From Trissonchulus latispiculum (Eukaryota; Nematoda; Enoplea; Enoplida; Ironidae): a stretch of 64,000 nucleotides of DNA. Where the stretch lies: positions 1-64,000 of the forward strand of contig JASAND010007680.1 of assembly GCA_030248195.1 (NCBI GenBank). Direction: 5' to 3'. Position numbers and translations under genes: made by a program. Every line of letters begins with the position of its first letter. Within the stretch, counting starts at the first letter, position 1. Below the pieces are notes generated by a model, which was not told where the DNA came from, ran no database searches, and saw nothing but the letters and a program-made list of their open reading frames with translations. Shown here in pieces: positions 1-12,312 of the stretch.

Positions 1-672
1 TGCTGATGTCTTTTGCTCGCCGCGCGGATCCGGCTGCCACGGTTGAGCAGCTGAAAGATACTGTAAAAAAATCACTTTATCTATCAAACCAGACCTTCGA
101 TTGCTAAGAGTTTACTGAGGCGGGATTTCAGATCATTGGACGAAGCGGTTGATGCCACCAAAAGACAGGAGTACGTAGAGCAAGCCTTCCCAAGTGTCGA
201 TACAGCCCTGCGTAGTCAGGTGAAAACCTTAGTTTCTCAAAATCAGCGTATCGTTGAGGCAGTCAGCGCACTTACCGTGGACAGAACTGTTGCAGCGGTG
301 TCGTCACCTTCGACTACACCAGCCGAGAATCAAGCTAGCGACTTCCAGACATTAGCTCAACAAGTGGCCTCATTGGAACAGAAGGTAGATAGTCTGCTAA
401 ACAGTAGAAGGCCTTCAGGTTTGGACCAGAGGGGCCCCAGGGGGATTTGTCATAACTGCAATCGGCAAGGACATTTCGTGCGTAATTGCCCTTTCCTAAC
501 AGGGCCGCCAACACCCTTCCGGGCATTAAACCGGGGAAGGGGTACGAATACGTGGAGTAATACAAGTCGGAGGCCACCTGCGGCAGGGGTGACAGCCGTC
601 GAGGAAGAAAATCCGGGAAACTGGTGGGGGACCGCCGATGGGGAGGCGGGGCCGTCCCACCCTCGGTGGTAA
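1..672 (+). pseudogene. Gag C-terminal part with CCHC zinc knuckle
   Basis: An open frame from 136 to 672 encodes 178 residues with a retroviral-type knuckle CHNCNRQGHFVRNC (C-x2-C-x4-H-x4-C) near residues 104-117, the RNA-binding nucleocapsid signature. The upstream part (1-135) continues in another frame and has a stop, so Gag is frameshifted and its capsid region lies before the window. The C-terminal part is rich in Gly, Arg and Pro. It overlaps the protease frame by about 50 bases, as expected for Gag-Pol. Role: particle assembly and RNA packaging in the parent element. Confidence 0.85.
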
Positions 673-1580
673 ACAGACAGTCAAATAATCAGTGCCAGCA
701 TCCGCATAACTGTTTTGAAATTTCTGAAATTCATTCATTTGATTCGCATGATTCTCCCCACCAACTCAATCAATTTGAATCAACATTAACTACTAGAAAA
801 TTTTATTCAGAGACTCGTTTATGTTCAGTGTGTGCAACGATTGGTAAAAATATATCACAGTCAAAATTAATCGGTTCCTTAATATTTGAACAAGTTGTTG
901 TTAATAATGTGTCATGCAAAGCATTAGTTGACACCGGCGCTGCGGTGAGTTTGTTACGAGCGGATTATTACAGGAGGATGGTGGATCCTCCGGTGCTGCA
1001 ACGGCCCTGTTACCTGCCAATTAGTGTTTCTGGGAATGACTTATCCGTTTTAGGGTGCGCAAATTTTCCCACTAAAATTAGAGGTAAAATCTACGAAATT
1101 CCGTTCATAGTTGTGGAAGCGTGTTGTCATCCATCCATTTTGGGAATGAATTTTTTGCAACATGAAAACAACGACATTAACTTAGTTAAGGAATTGTCAA
1201 CCTTAGCTCGCGCCAAGGAACACAAGACTAACAACACCGTCAGCATAGGATGTGTTACGCTGAAGGATCATACCATTATCCCGCCGCGAAGCACAACTAT
1301 GTTAAGGGGCGGTATTTGCGCCGACTTTAACCGCAGGGAGCTTTTGTTTGAACCGAACGTAATTGACAAAAATCTGGTCGCTGAGCCAGAGTTAGTGAAA
1401 TCTTTATATTCCAAAATCCTGGTGCAAGTAACTAATAAGAGCAACCACTCTATCCGCCTCAAACGCGGAACCACGTTAGGTATCGTGGAAACTGTGCAGT
1501 CTGATTTGATACACGAAATAGAACCAATGGAGTCACATTCCGGAATTGGCGTTAGCTCAATTTCAACGAAAGCAAACTAG
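624..1580 (+). pseudogene. Retropepsin-type aspartic protease region of gypsy pol
   Basis: This 318-residue frame contains VDTGAAVSLL at about residues 102-111, the D-T/S-G catalytic motif of a homodimeric retropepsin, with a later ILGMNFL (the ILG flap-side signature). It would cut the Gag-Pol polyprotein. It ends with a TAG at 1578-1580, six bases before the next open stretch of the same polyprotein, so the stop is probably a mutation. The start is nominal because translation would normally come from a frameshift out of gag. Confidence 0.85.
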
Positions 1581-1586
1581 ACTGTT

Positions 1587-3034
1587 GTGCCGAGAGGAGT
1601 CAAGCTAGATAATGTCAGCTTGAACCCAACGGAACTGGAGCACTTGAAACAGTTTTTAATGAAAAATGTGGATGTGTTTGCCAGTTCCGACACTGATTTT
1701 GGCACAACAACAGTTGTGAAACACAGAATTGATGTCGAAGATTACCCACCAATTAAGCAATCGTATTATAGACACGGTCAGGCTCAGCAGAATGTGGTAA
1801 AAACACATGTTGATGATTTACTGAAAAGGAAAATATTAAGAAGTCATCGGGACCGTGGGCGTCTCCAGTCGTAATTGTTAAAAAGAAAGACGGTACCGAT
1901 CGATTTTGTGTTGACTTTAGGAAACTTAATAACATTACTAAGAAGGACACCTACCCTATACCGAAGATAGATGAATGTTTAGACGCTATGGGCAGCGCTA
2001 AATATTTCTCTACGTTGGATCTAATAAGTGGGTATTGGCAAGTCGCTATGCATGATCGCGACAAGGAAAAGACAGCATTTGTGACTAGGGATGGTTTGTA
2101 CCAGTTTGAGGTCATGCCGTTCGGCCTCACTAATGCTCCGGCAACATTCCAACGTTTGATGACCACTGTCCTCGAGGAGCTGCTTTGGAAATGTTGTCTG
2201 GTGTACATAGATGACATCATCATATTTTCTAATTCGTTCGAAGAACACCTCAACCATCTAGGTCTTGTACTAGACTGTCTTCGCAAAGCTAATCTCAAAA
2301 TCAAAGGAAAGAAGTGTAACTTCTGCCTACAAGAGGTGCCTCTCCTCGGTTACGTTATAACTGCGAAAGGTGTCAAACCGGACCCTTCCAAATTGAAGGC
2401 AATTAATGATTTTCCCAGGCCGCAGGACACCTCGGGCGTCAAAAGTTTTCTCGGGTTAACGTCATACTATCGGAAATTCATCCCGAATTTAGCTGTGGTT
2501 GCAGAGCCGCTGAATAGGTTGCTTCGCAAAGATCAGCCGTTCAATTGGAACGAGGAATGCGAACGCGCATTTTGTGATCTGAAGCGGAAAATGCAGCGGG
2601 ACCCAATTTTGACTATGCCGAATTTTGAGTTGCCGTTTCAGATACAGACCGATGCCAGTGGTAAAGGTTTAGGAGGTGTGCTTTCGCAAGTCATAGATGG
2701 GCACGAAAAGGTCGTCAGCTACATCAGCAGGACTTTATCGCCAGCTGAATCTAGGTATTCTACCATTGAACGGGAAGCATTAGCTGTTGTTTGGGCCCTG
2801 CGGAAATTTAGGCCTTACATATACGGACAGAACTTTACTGTGTTCACAGACCATCGACCACTTCTTAAGTTCCAATCAATTAACACACCTTCATTTCGTT
2901 TGCAGCGTTTGGTAGACGAACTGAGGCAATATGACGGTTTCATTACATTGCGGTACCGGTCTGGGTCTCAAAACGGAAATGCGGTCTCTTGTCTTGTCAC
3001 GGTCTCCGTTACTAGAGCAGGCACCCCATGCTGA
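1587..3034 (+). pseudogene. Gypsy reverse transcriptase and RNase H, frameshifted
   Basis: The N-terminal fingers occupy 1587-1874. The frame then shifts near 1860 and continues through 3034. Visible RT motifs are STLDLISGYWQV (motif A), FGLTNAPATFQRLM (motif B) and YIDDIIIFS (catalytic YxDD box). RNase H follows with TDASGKGLGGVL, an E in TIEREALAVVWAL and FTDHRPL. The final stretch, after RYRSGSQNG near 2960, is shifted out of the expected frame, so the end of RNase H is degraded. Catalytic residues are intact but the reading frame is not. Confidence 0.92.
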
Positions 3035-4880
3035 AATCGCAGCCATTTGTACTGAGCTGATGGGCACGTTGTGTCCTGGAGAAATTAAAAAGGAACAATT
3101 GAGGGACAACTTCACGAAAACTCTTACGGGAGTTCTAGAAAACAGGGTTCACCCGGACGCTCTACCGAGAGGTATTACAATGAAAGACTTCGTTGTCAAA
3201 AACGGCATAGTTTATCGTTTGACCCGTCGCAACAAAAGCTTGCGACTGGTAATCCCAAGAAGTCTACAACTTCAAGTATTAGAAAACTATCATAACTCAC
3301 CTTTTGCAGGGCACCTTGGGGCACACAAAACCTTAGTGAAGCTACAACCACATGTCTACTGGAGAAACATGGCAGTAGACGTGAAACACTTTTGCAAGTC
3401 ATGCCCTAAATGCCAGGAATTAAAGGAGCCTGCTAGACGCGGGAAAGCGCCTAGGTACCAGTACCGGTAAAAGGGGGGCCGTTTGACTGTATAGGTGTGG
3501 ACGGGATAGGGCCACACGAAGGAAGAATCGGTTTATCATAGTCTTTGTAGATTATTTCACTAAATGGCCGGAAGTGTTCGCTGTATCCTCAACAGAAACC
3601 GAGGTGATTGCGAATCTTCTTGTGCGCGAAATAGTGTGCCGCCGCAGGTGTCCTCGCAAAATTATTTCTGACCAGGGGCCGAACCTAACATCAAAATTAA
3701 TGCACGAAGTAGTCCGTCTGCTGGAATGCAAAAAAGTGCAAACCACTCCGTACGTCCGCAAACAGATGGATTGGTTGAACGATTCAATCGCACTTTAAAA
3801 AACAATGCTTTTCTCATACGCGAATGAAAGGCGTACTGATTGGGACCAATCATAACTCACCTTTTGCAGGGCACCTTGGGGCACACAAAACCTTAGTGAA
3901 GCTACAACCACATGTCTACTGGAGAAACATGGCAGTAGACGTGAAACACTTTTGCAAGTCATGCCCTAAATGCCAGGAATTAAAGGAGCCTGCTAGACGC
4001 GGGAAAGCGCCTAGGTACCAGTACCGGTAAAAGGGGGGCCGTTTGACTGTATAGGTGTGGACGTGATAGGGCCACACGAAGGAAGAATCGGTTTATCATA
4101 GTCTTTGTAGATTATTTCACTAAATGGCCGGAAGTGTTCGCTGTATCCTCAACAGAAACCGAGGTGATTGCGAATCTTCTTGTGCGCGAAATAGTGTGCC
4201 GCCGCAGGTGTCCTCGCAAAATTATTTCTGACCAGGGGCCGAACCTAACATCAAAATTAATGCACGAAGTAGTCCGTCTGCTGGAATGCAAAAAAGTGCA
4301 AACCACTGCGTACGTCCGCAAACAGATGGATTGGTTGAACGATTCAATCGCACTTTAAAAAAACAATGCTTTTCTCATACGCGAATGAAAGGCGTACTGA
4401 TTGGGACCATTACCTCCCATTTGTGGCTTTTGCGTTCAGGACTTCCGTGCAAGCTTCGACAGGGTTTTCTCCTTTCCACCTGGTGTACGGTAGAGAGCCT
4501 CGTCTGGTGAGCGATCCCAACTGCAAGCCGCCCGTGATGGTAGACCAAAATGTATACTTTAATCGGCTTCGGGAAGGCCTAGGGGGCGTTTTTCAAATGG
4601 CTGCCAGCAAGATACAGGTAGCACAGGAACGGCAAAAAGGTACTATGACCGTCATACGACGGACATAAGTTTCGAGGCTGGCCAGAAAGTCTTACTCAAG
4701 GTAAAGCCCAAACTATCGAGGTTGCCACCTTGGGAATCCGGATACACTGTTATCAGACAAACATCACCGGTCAATTACGAAATAAAGAAAGACTCCCATC
4801 CCCGTAGTGTGACGGTTGTCCATGTGGACAGGTTAAAGCCGTTCGTGGCGAGTACAACAATAGTTCTCCCTACCATCTAA
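2931..4880 (+). pseudogene. Gypsy integrase carrying an internal 560-bp tandem duplication
   Basis: The first part (2931-3470) holds the zinc-binding HHCC domain (HNSPFAGHLG ... CPKCQELK). The catalytic core (DQGPN for the second Asp, then a region ending LVERFNR in the correct frame) lies at 3552-3800. The block 3290-3849 is repeated at 3850-4410, so the HHCC domain and half the core occur twice. The remaining core (4366-4668) and C-terminal region (VVHVDRLKPF, stop at 4878-4880) follow. The duplication and A-run length changes destroy the frame. Confidence 0.9.
3290..4410 (+). repeat. Tandem duplication, period 560 bp, inside integrase
   Basis: CATAACTCACCTTTTGCAGG starts at 3291 and again at 3851. 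By eye only three differences are seen between the copies: G/T in GGACG(G/T)GATAGG, C/G in ACCACT(C/G)CG, and 6 versus 7 A after CACTTT. Near identity means the duplication is recent relative to the decay of the element, or reflects an assembly artefact. Confidence 0.93.
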
Positions 4881-5550
4881 GATTATCGTATTCTCTCTTA
4901 TTCTTCACTTTCTGTGACACTGCTTCGGACTTTTCGAACTAGAAACTCCTGGAAAAAGTGAAATTAATAAGAGCCTGAAGGAAACAACATTTATCAACTG
5001 GGTGTACGTTGATTGAATGTTGTTTTGTTCGATTGCATTCGAGAGTGCGCTGCTAGTTTCTCACAAACCCCATTTTGAGTGCGAATGTCTTCTAGTTTCC
5101 GCCAGACCAACAGTGAGGTGTTCAGACCTCGGTAGTCGGTGTGGGTGTGGCGGGAACCTTAGGAGGACTTGAGAAACGGATTTAAACTAATTTTTTAAAA
5201 AACTTCTGATGTCTTTCGCAGTGCACGTTTTGGGCGCTAAGCTAGCGAGGTTTGGTTGGGTGTGCTGACCCTTATGGACACCAAAGAATGCTAGTGTTTG
5301 AAATTAATTTAGTAGAAGATTGTGCATGATTTTGGAATTGGCACACAGCTTGCTGGAAATTTTTAAATAATAATATATAATAGTAAACTTTTGAGTTCAT
5401 CGTTAAGAAGTGCACACGATGGTAACTAGCTCTCTTGTTTGTTTATATTGGCCGTCGTTTGTTTTGTATTATTCTTATTGCTACCTGTATTCATATATAA
5501 GTTTTGTTGTTTATATACATATGTTTATACTTGTTTGTGGAGGGGGGAAA
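4881..5550 (+). other. 3' untranslated region of the gypsy element, ending in a polypurine tract
   Basis: No coding signal follows the integrase stop at 4880. The stretch is moderately AT-rich and ends with a purine run at 5539-5550 directly before the proposed LTR. The purine run would prime plus-strand DNA synthesis. Confidence 0.6.
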
Positions 5551-5947
5551 TGTAAAGGGATTTCGGGTACTTCAGTTAAAAAGTAACGTTTTAGAGAGAT
5601 TGTATCTTGTACAACAAGTCTGGTGGTATGTCTTGATGTAGCTGCGTTAGTGGCATTAAACGGAACATTCGTTGCTTCTGTGTCGCTCAACAAAGGAGAC
5701 CTCCTACATTTTTATCTATTGGCCATCTTGGCAAACCGTGGTAGGACGTGGCATCGGACTCCTCCCATCACAACCTTTGTGTTGTGTGTTGTACTCTGTC
5801 TTTTGTGCCTTTGTGCCACGATTATTGACGTCAACATTTAAAATTCGTCAGCATCATACATAAGATATAAATACTAAACACCTTGAATTCAAATCAAGCC
5901 AAGTCTTAGCGCAAATTGTGTCAAATTAAACGTCTTCCAAAATGACA
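5551..5947 (+). repeat. Proposed 3' LTR of the gypsy element
   Basis: The segment begins TGTAAAGGG right after the polypurine tract and can end at AATGACA, giving a TGT...ACA inverted terminus and 397 bp. A TATA-like ATAAGATATAAATAC lies near 5860. The right edge is inferred, since no second LTR is in the window to align with. Confidence 0.55.
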
Positions 5948-6357
5948 GGTTCACACCGATTTATACTAGTTTTCTTAGAACACTACTTTTATTGCGTTTC
6001 AGTGTCCTAAAAATTCTGTAATTGCTCATCTGCAGCTTGAAACCTCAAGTACTCGATACTTGACACATTAAGTACTAATCGTCTTCAAGTTATCGAGTTG
6101 GAAGTTTGCGTGCTACAAGCGCTCGAGTTGCAAAAGCTCTATACACTAGGGTCTAGTACGTGTTTCATAAAAGTCTTTAGTTAACAAGTTGTGCAATGTT
6201 TGAGTACTTGAACTTGAGGCCTAGAGTTCTCTTTCTAAACTCGAGATCTCAAAAACCTTTATGAAAATGATCCATACTGTTTATAGAAAGGCTGAGTTTT
6301 TCAAACATAAATCAGAATATATACACGTATACGATTCATGTAAATCTGTTTCAGAAT
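5948..6357 (+). other. Intergenic; CAAGT-rich repeat related to the miniature element at 51611-52203
   Basis: About 6035-6273 is full of CAAGT/ACTTG words and contains GTTTCATAAAAG and a terminal TTTATGAAAATGATCC. These are the same building blocks as the CAAGT element nested in the second gypsy copy. It is a divergent or partial copy with no clear left end. Confidence 0.45.
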
Positions 6358-7351
6358 TTAGCAATCATGATTTTCCAGAACAAACCTCAAGAAGTGAGCC
6401 GCTTCTTCACCGCATTCGGACCCAATTAGCCTTATCTGGCAGTTTATAATTCCTCTACTTCGACTACAGTAGTTGTCTTCCGGGCCATCTCCATACATGC
6501 AGGATCGTATTTCATCTCTGAAAGATTAACAATTGCATAGCAATAATGATTGTTTACACGATACAACTGAGCGCATTCGTGCGTATGTGTAGTGTATGTA
6601 TATGAGTTGGTACTTGTGCGCATGCTGCTTTTCCTTGAACCGAACAATGTTAGCATGATGAGAGTTTATGCCATCGGGAGGCGGTAGGATTGTCTTGTAA
6701 ATTTTTGTTTCTCTGACTCTGTGCTCTGGCACTCTGAAGCATTAAAATCTCACTTTAATGTAAAAAAGGTATAGTGACCCCTGGAGAGAACTCCAACCTA
6801 CAGAAGGTTATAGGGTGCCGGTGGTTATCTCCGGAATCACAGCCCGAAGCCAGGAGCGACATCTCTAATGTTGACTACATCTGTGGAAGGGAGGCCAGCC
6901 CTTCATCAGGAATTACGATAGAACACAGACTCCTGCTACCTTCCCACCGCAGTGGTACCCATTTACCGACCAGTTAAGGATGGACAGCTGGTAACTTTAA
7001 TGTGAACCATTTAACATGAACCAACCGATGAATTATGTCAGCTGTGACCATACACTCCAGTTGACGGCTAGCTATATGAAGCATCGCATCGTCAGCGCAC
7101 AGCTTGGAAAGATACGAGTACGGTATACAGTTAAGTTGGTCTGATTTGCACGTTTCCACCTCTTTCATGGTTTCGCATATACGTTGCAGCTCTTCGCCTG
7201 TTCTGAAGCTCGGCTCGAAGTCGGCCAATGGCGGGCATTGCTCCGCGACATTCGAATCAAAACGATTGCATCGGTTTTTTCCAAGATTTCCCGAGCTCTG
7301 CGACAAAAACATGCAAAGCAATACAGATAAGAACATCAAAACTAGCGACAT
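6358..7351 (-). CDS. Secreted cysteine-rich protein, family copy 1 (two exons)
   Basis: Exon 1 is 7351-7026 and exon 2 is 6517-6358, joined by a phase-2 GT-AG intron (donor GTTGGT, acceptor TTTCAG). Summed coding length is 486 bases, 161 residues plus stop. The first ~20 residues (MSLVLMFLSVLLCMFLSQSS) form a signal peptide. The mature part has 12 cysteines, seven in exon 1 (including NCIPYSYLSKLC) and five in exon 2, ending exactly in a terminal Cys. The same exon boundary and Cys pattern recur in the genes at 17716-19299 and 46639-47516. Function unknown. The spacing is loosely like nematode DUF19/T20D4.11-like secreted domains, but this needs a profile search. A SINE fragment (6777-6991) sits in the intron. 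Confidence 0.8.
6777..6991 (-). mobile_element. 5'-truncated copy of the tRNA-headed SINE seen at 40505-40856
   Basis: The body matches the 40.5-kb SINE over its length, for example GGGTGCCGGTG, ATCTCCGGA and TGGTACCCATTTACCGACCA. The tRNA-like head is absent. It lies in the intron of the copy 1 cysteine-rich gene and is in the same orientation as that gene. Confidence 0.75.
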
Positions 7352-7510
7352 GGTAAATTAGAATTTTGGACTGGGTTTAGGCTTAACTAAAACGTTTGGA
7401 CGAATTCTATGTTTTATGGTTAGATTTATCTATTGCTACCAGTTATTCATTGTTGGTTCATACCTGCAGGTTGTTTCCTGTTCGGTGCGGTAACAGCCCG
7501 AGATAACTAG
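7352..7510 (-). promoter_or_regulatory. Conserved upstream block of the cysteine-rich gene family
   Basis: The ~150 bases upstream of the ATG align by eye with the regions upstream of the 47516 gene and with the promoter-only remnant at 20670-20830. Shared words in plus orientation include TTATCTATT (GATA-like AGATAA on the gene strand), TTTGGNCGAATT and CGGTGCGGT. A TATA-like CATAAAAC lies about 70 bases before the ATG. Confidence 0.5.
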
Positions 7511-9010
7511 AAAGTACAGACTATTTGCTGAAGATGGCATAATAACACAAATAGAGCGTAGTGTGCCCTAGAAGCGTACATTAATGTTTGTTGGTAGAAA
7601 GCGTTAGACTAATCTAGTGCAATGAAATACATACAAGTATTTTATACCCTAAAATTAATTTTTATAAGAGAAACTATCAAGTTTACTTGCTATTTTACAC
7701 TTGAAGTCGATTATCAGGGAGAGAATGCAAGCATAATGGAAATACCATTTAACCAAGTGTCTACAAGACATCTCAGTTTCATACCCATTTCCAGAACTAA
7801 GCATCCATGAGTCATGTAGTCGGCAGACACATTTGGTAACTCGATTGTTGTGGCTAAGTTTGAAACTTTACAATGATTGAGCACCCTGCACTATCGAAAC
7901 AGTTATGTCACCACGAGAGTAAAACATTCATATAGAGTCAGTTAAATCTAAAACTAGGGCACATACTTGCCGAAAAATTCCAATCATTCAGAAAGCGCAA
8001 ATCATATTGAAGAAGGCAGCAAATCAATTCTTCACAAATGCCAACCTTTGTTGTTAAGTGTTGTTACAAAAGAAACGGAGAATACATGCCAAGTAAACGG
8101 CTCTCCAAATAAATCCTGACTTAAAAGTAACTAATAGTTAAATTTTGACTACCGAAAGATAATGATACATCAGACAAATGTTCTCTAAGTCTGATGGAAC
8201 TCTGAAGTTAGTGGAAGGAATGGTTCATGAGCGTAGTATGTGACAAATGTCGACAACATAATGCCAGTCAGAACCGTAAGGAAACGATGGTTTCAGAAGG
8301 AAACAGGTGTAGGAATACTGCGTAACCTCATTGGATAAAATACTAAATCGGAATTAGTAGATGATTGCAAGCACGTGCTCGGTGTGTGATACCTAGACCC
8401 AAGAAAGTGAGAGCGAATCTAGATAATAGCGGATGAGAGTACCTAGACGACCGTTCTAATAAACCAAATAAAATGGAAAACCACTTACGACTTTACTTTT
8501 AAATCACGAATATAAACGTGTATAACTGAAACTTGGGTCACAACTAAATAAAATATTACATAAACTATACGAGAGACGCGAACAAATCAAATCAAAATCA
8601 AAATAACTTACGAAAACCCAACTGGGACCCGCCAAAGGAGGCAACAGAACCCCAAAGAAGCCTACCCAACAAACTCCCCGACCACACTAAAGCTGATGAC
8701 AAACCATACACTGCCGAAATTCAGGTTTGCACTTCCTTTTATACTCGTAAAACTAGCGCTGTAGCTAGTCCAAAAAGAAATCATATTTATCATTTCAAAC
8801 GAGGTAATTTCAAAATCATTTGATATTGAGTAATTTCACAAACTAAATGCACTACTGCGCTTGAAACGTGAAGATAGCGACTGCTATATTTTACTACTGC
8901 TCTATTGCGCAGCTAACAATCGGGGAAGGTAACAATCAGTTGCTCAGTGAGTAATAGCCCACACAGGGAGATAACTTTCGGATAGATGGAGGCAACGCAA
9001 TCGAGACTTA
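7511..9010. other. Intergenic, no gene recognised
   Basis: AT-rich, with scattered short open frames below 65 codons that lack recognisable motifs. No repeat with clear ends was seen. Confidence 0.6.
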
Positions 9011-12000
9011 AGGCGCATTTATAGTCGCAAGCGCATAGAGATGCGCGTGTACGCTCAGATTTTAGCGTGCCGTTTTAAACGTTTAAAATTAATTGCAATG
9101 TATTCATGCTCACGAACGCATGCGCATGTCAAATCTTCCCCCCGGAAAAATTTCACTAGGGAAATTTTTCCCCCGGAAGATTTTCCCTAGGAAAATTTTT
9201 CCTCCGGAAAATTTTCACTAGGGAATTCTTTCACCCCCAAAAAAGTTTCCCTAACGTAGTAATTGTTTTGCTGGATGTATTCATTGCAGGAATTTTAACT
9301 AATCCAAATAGATTTTACTACTTATTTTTATGTTATGTTTCTATTTGGTATTTATTCGTTCTTCCTTTCCCCCCTTTATTCACTGTTAAATTGAATGTAC
9401 CTAAATTAAGCATATATGTGGAGGATAGAATTTTTGAAATGTTAGGAATGAATTTAAAATGTAGAGAAAGCTTTGAAATAGTAGTTAAAGAATTAAAGAA
9501 TGAACTGAAACTGTAGTATCAATTTTCTGTATGCTTGAGTGATTTTTTGCATGTTTTTGTGAATTTTTGTGAATTGGGCATTTTATGTTTTACTGAACTT
9601 CGACTGTGTTCTGACTTGCTTTTGTACATATGCTGGCTAGCTAACTGTATCTCTCTATCTAATAACTGCATTTGATTGTTTGGGTCTTGAACTTGGTTTG
9701 TTAATTGTTGGTTTGAGGTTGAGCATTCACTCTATTCTTCGGTCTCTGCTTGAAGTTGAGCATTGTTCACCATTTGGGAGGTTTTGACGAAGAAGTTTAA
9801 GAATCCTTGCTGTTTTCATGATGGACATTTTATTTGCAAGAAAGATCAAAACTTGGGGACTTATCTCCCCAGGAAACTAAGTTGGGTTAAGTCCAAGTTC
9901 AAGTTCGGGAATTTGGGGAGCCTCCTTCACCCCTTGAGCTGGGTTCATACGTTACAGATAAGTGACATATGACGATTCACACATACGTGAAACGCACTAC
10001 ACAAAAGGGAGCCGCAAGCTCCGCCTCTGCACGTCACGCACACATGATCGACAGATCATCCCCCGAACCTCAAAATTTCCCAAATTTCAAATCAGTCGTG
10101 GTTGTGCTGCCTAACTGAACGGTTGTCATTTTTTGACTCTTGTCTCACTTCGTTTTGGAGTTGGACCGAGGGCCCTATAAGGGAGTGACCGGTCAGCAAT
10201 TGGATTTGTCTTGTGGTCAGTTTAGACCTTCTGTGATTTGTCTTAACGGGACCAGCCACGGCTCACGTCTTGATTCTGCTCATTACCATTTATTTTGATT
10301 CTGTTATTCCCATTTTCCCTCTCTTCTGAAGATCAGTCACTTGGATCTATTCACACGCGGAACAGCATCTTTGGAGGTAACTCGAATTCGTAAGTCTAAC
10401 GGTTTTGGATAGGGTTTGTTCTAGTAAATGGGAGGTTGTTTGAGTCTTTGAATAGAGATCACTAAAACTTGAAGAGCTCTTGATTGTTGTTTACGTATTT
10501 TAATCTGTAGATAATCATAATCTTGCCTGTAATTATAACTGATCGATACCAATTAAATTAAGAATAATTTAATTTATCCTGTCTTTTATTCCGCGTTACC
10601 TGTGTCAGAGCGAGAACTAAGGTTAAGATAGGAGAGAGAAGTCAATTATCTGTGTGTTTAGAGATTTTTCACAGTTAGGAAAGTACTAGCTAATTGAGTA
10701 AGTTCGGGATTTCTCGGTGGATTAATGCTATGACCCCTGTGTTTGCGATCATGAAGTTCTAGGTTTATTTGAATAAGACCAGTGCTCGATATAGATTCAG
10801 GAGGACCAGTTGCTAAGCTTTCTAAAAAGGAATACAAAACGATTCCCCTATCTTGCATTTTGTTACATATAATTAAAATAAATTTGCACTCAAGAAAGAG
10901 AAACAGGAAATAAGCGATTTAATAATAAAGCTAATTAAAAGACGGATTAAATTTATATTTGATTCTATTTCTTTGATTCACAGAGGATTACAATTTTAAT
11001 TAAATTCTGTGTCGTTAATACCACTTCGTAGTGAAAAGTCATTTTAATTTTAAAGGATTCGGCAGTTTTAATGACTTTTTCTTTAAAAATAAACAATCTT
11101 TTCAATCCGAATGCTGAGTTTTCAGTTAGAAATGTAATCTTTAATTTTAAGTCCTATTTTGTTAAAAGAATCGGAATCTAAAACTAAAACTGAATGAACT
11201 AACTAAAAGTAGCTTTGATTAAAATTTGATGGGGATTTCTTTTGGAGCCATCAAAATTGAAACCATGCCTACATTATCATTATATTTTAAACTAGGAAGC
11301 GGCATATATCGAACTAATGTAACTTGTAACCTGTAGCCTGTTGTTTAATGTTTTCTCTTATTAATGGAACTATAATTTTAGTTTTGTAGAAGTTCCCTTC
11401 GTGAAATAGAAATAAGAGAAATGCAAGTTTTCAGATTTTTTGTAGACTATTAAGTAAAGTTTCTCGCGGGACATCGGTTATGTTCGATACATATCAAGAG
11501 AACTAACAAACGTAGCTGTGGAACTTTTCTAAGAAACATGCCATACAATACCATACATGTTTGCTGCCATCCCAAATTATTAGATAACAGTTATCCAATT
11601 AGTTGGGATGTCACAAGTGCCCTATCTAAGGAAAATAGATAACTGTTATGCAATATTTTTTACAGTGTAGAAAAAAGTGAAAGTACTTAACTACCGGTAG
11701 TATCTGATATCGGAAGCTGCATACTTAATCCCAACTGACTCTTGATGGAATGACTAAGATTGAAGCTTTACATATTAGTTGATAACTTAATAGCGTTTGG
11801 AATAAAAAGATTAAAATTAATTTAAAAACGGCTACTAAGGTTGGTGGATTTAAGTTGAGTCGATGAATTAAACTGAATTTAATCCGAAGACATTAATGAA
11901 ATAGGATTTCATCTTAATTTTGACATTAAAGGTGCATTAAAATGGATTAAGTATAAATTACAATTAAGTAAAAACTTAATCCAATTCTTTTCAATAGCTT

Positions 12001-12309
12001 GCTTATTAGCATTAAGTCGTTTAATCCAAGCTTCTTTTTCTTTTATGCAGATTAATTTTAATACTACTCTTAGAATATGTATACATTGTTGAAGGTTGGG
12101 ATAGTTTAACTAGCCTACTATTACTATGAATACAGTACTTTCTACACAATAATTTGCTGCATTAGAGAAATTTTTCCGGGGCAAAAATTTTCCTATGGAA
12201 ATTTTTCTGGGGGGAAAGATTTCACGGGGGAAAATTTTCCTTGTCACACGGACGCTCACACATGCGCGTCGATGCGCGTCTGCGTGCGACAGGAACTATG
12301 AATGCAGCA
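9011..12309. mobile_element. 3.3-kb terminal-inverted-repeat DNA element, probably non-autonomous
   Basis: The left end AGGCGCATTTATAGTCGC pairs with the inverted right end TGCTGCATTCATAGTTCC. Next to each end are GCGCAT-rich stretches and then iterated GGGGAAAATTTTCC-like blocks (9136-9250 and 12165-12245). TTA flanks both sides (9008-9010 and 12310-12312), consistent with a 3-bp target duplication. Inside, only short frames without transposase motifs are present, the longest being 82 codons at 9268-9516. A TTA duplication would suit a Harbinger-like group, which is an inference. Confidence 0.55.
11568..11610. repeat. 43-bp near-perfect palindrome
   Basis: CATCCCAA at the left pairs with TTGGGATG at the right around the self-complementary core GATAACAGTTATC. 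A second diverged copy of the core, ATAGATAACTGTTATG, follows at about 11634. Probably the termini of a decayed foldback element. Confidence 0.55.
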
Positions 12310-12312
12310 TTA

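Larger units (their letters stand above)
1..5947 (+). mobile_element. Ty3/gypsy LTR retrotransposon, 5' truncated by the window edge, degenerate
   Basis: Gag/nucleocapsid, aspartic protease, reverse transcriptase, RNase H and integrase remains occur in that order on the plus strand, which is the Ty3/gypsy order. A polypurine tract (GGAGGGGGGAAA ending at 5550) abuts the proposed 3' LTR. The 5' LTR lies outside the window, so LTR divergence and target duplication cannot be assessed. Several frameshifts and an internal 560-bp tandem duplication in integrase make it inactive. Confidence 0.93.

Noticed and set aside
9960..10380. Possible solo LTR (CCCTATAAGGGAG TATA-like box, TTATTCC) in 9.96-10.4 kb
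   Set aside because: No second copy in the window and no TG...CA ends with a target duplication could be defined.
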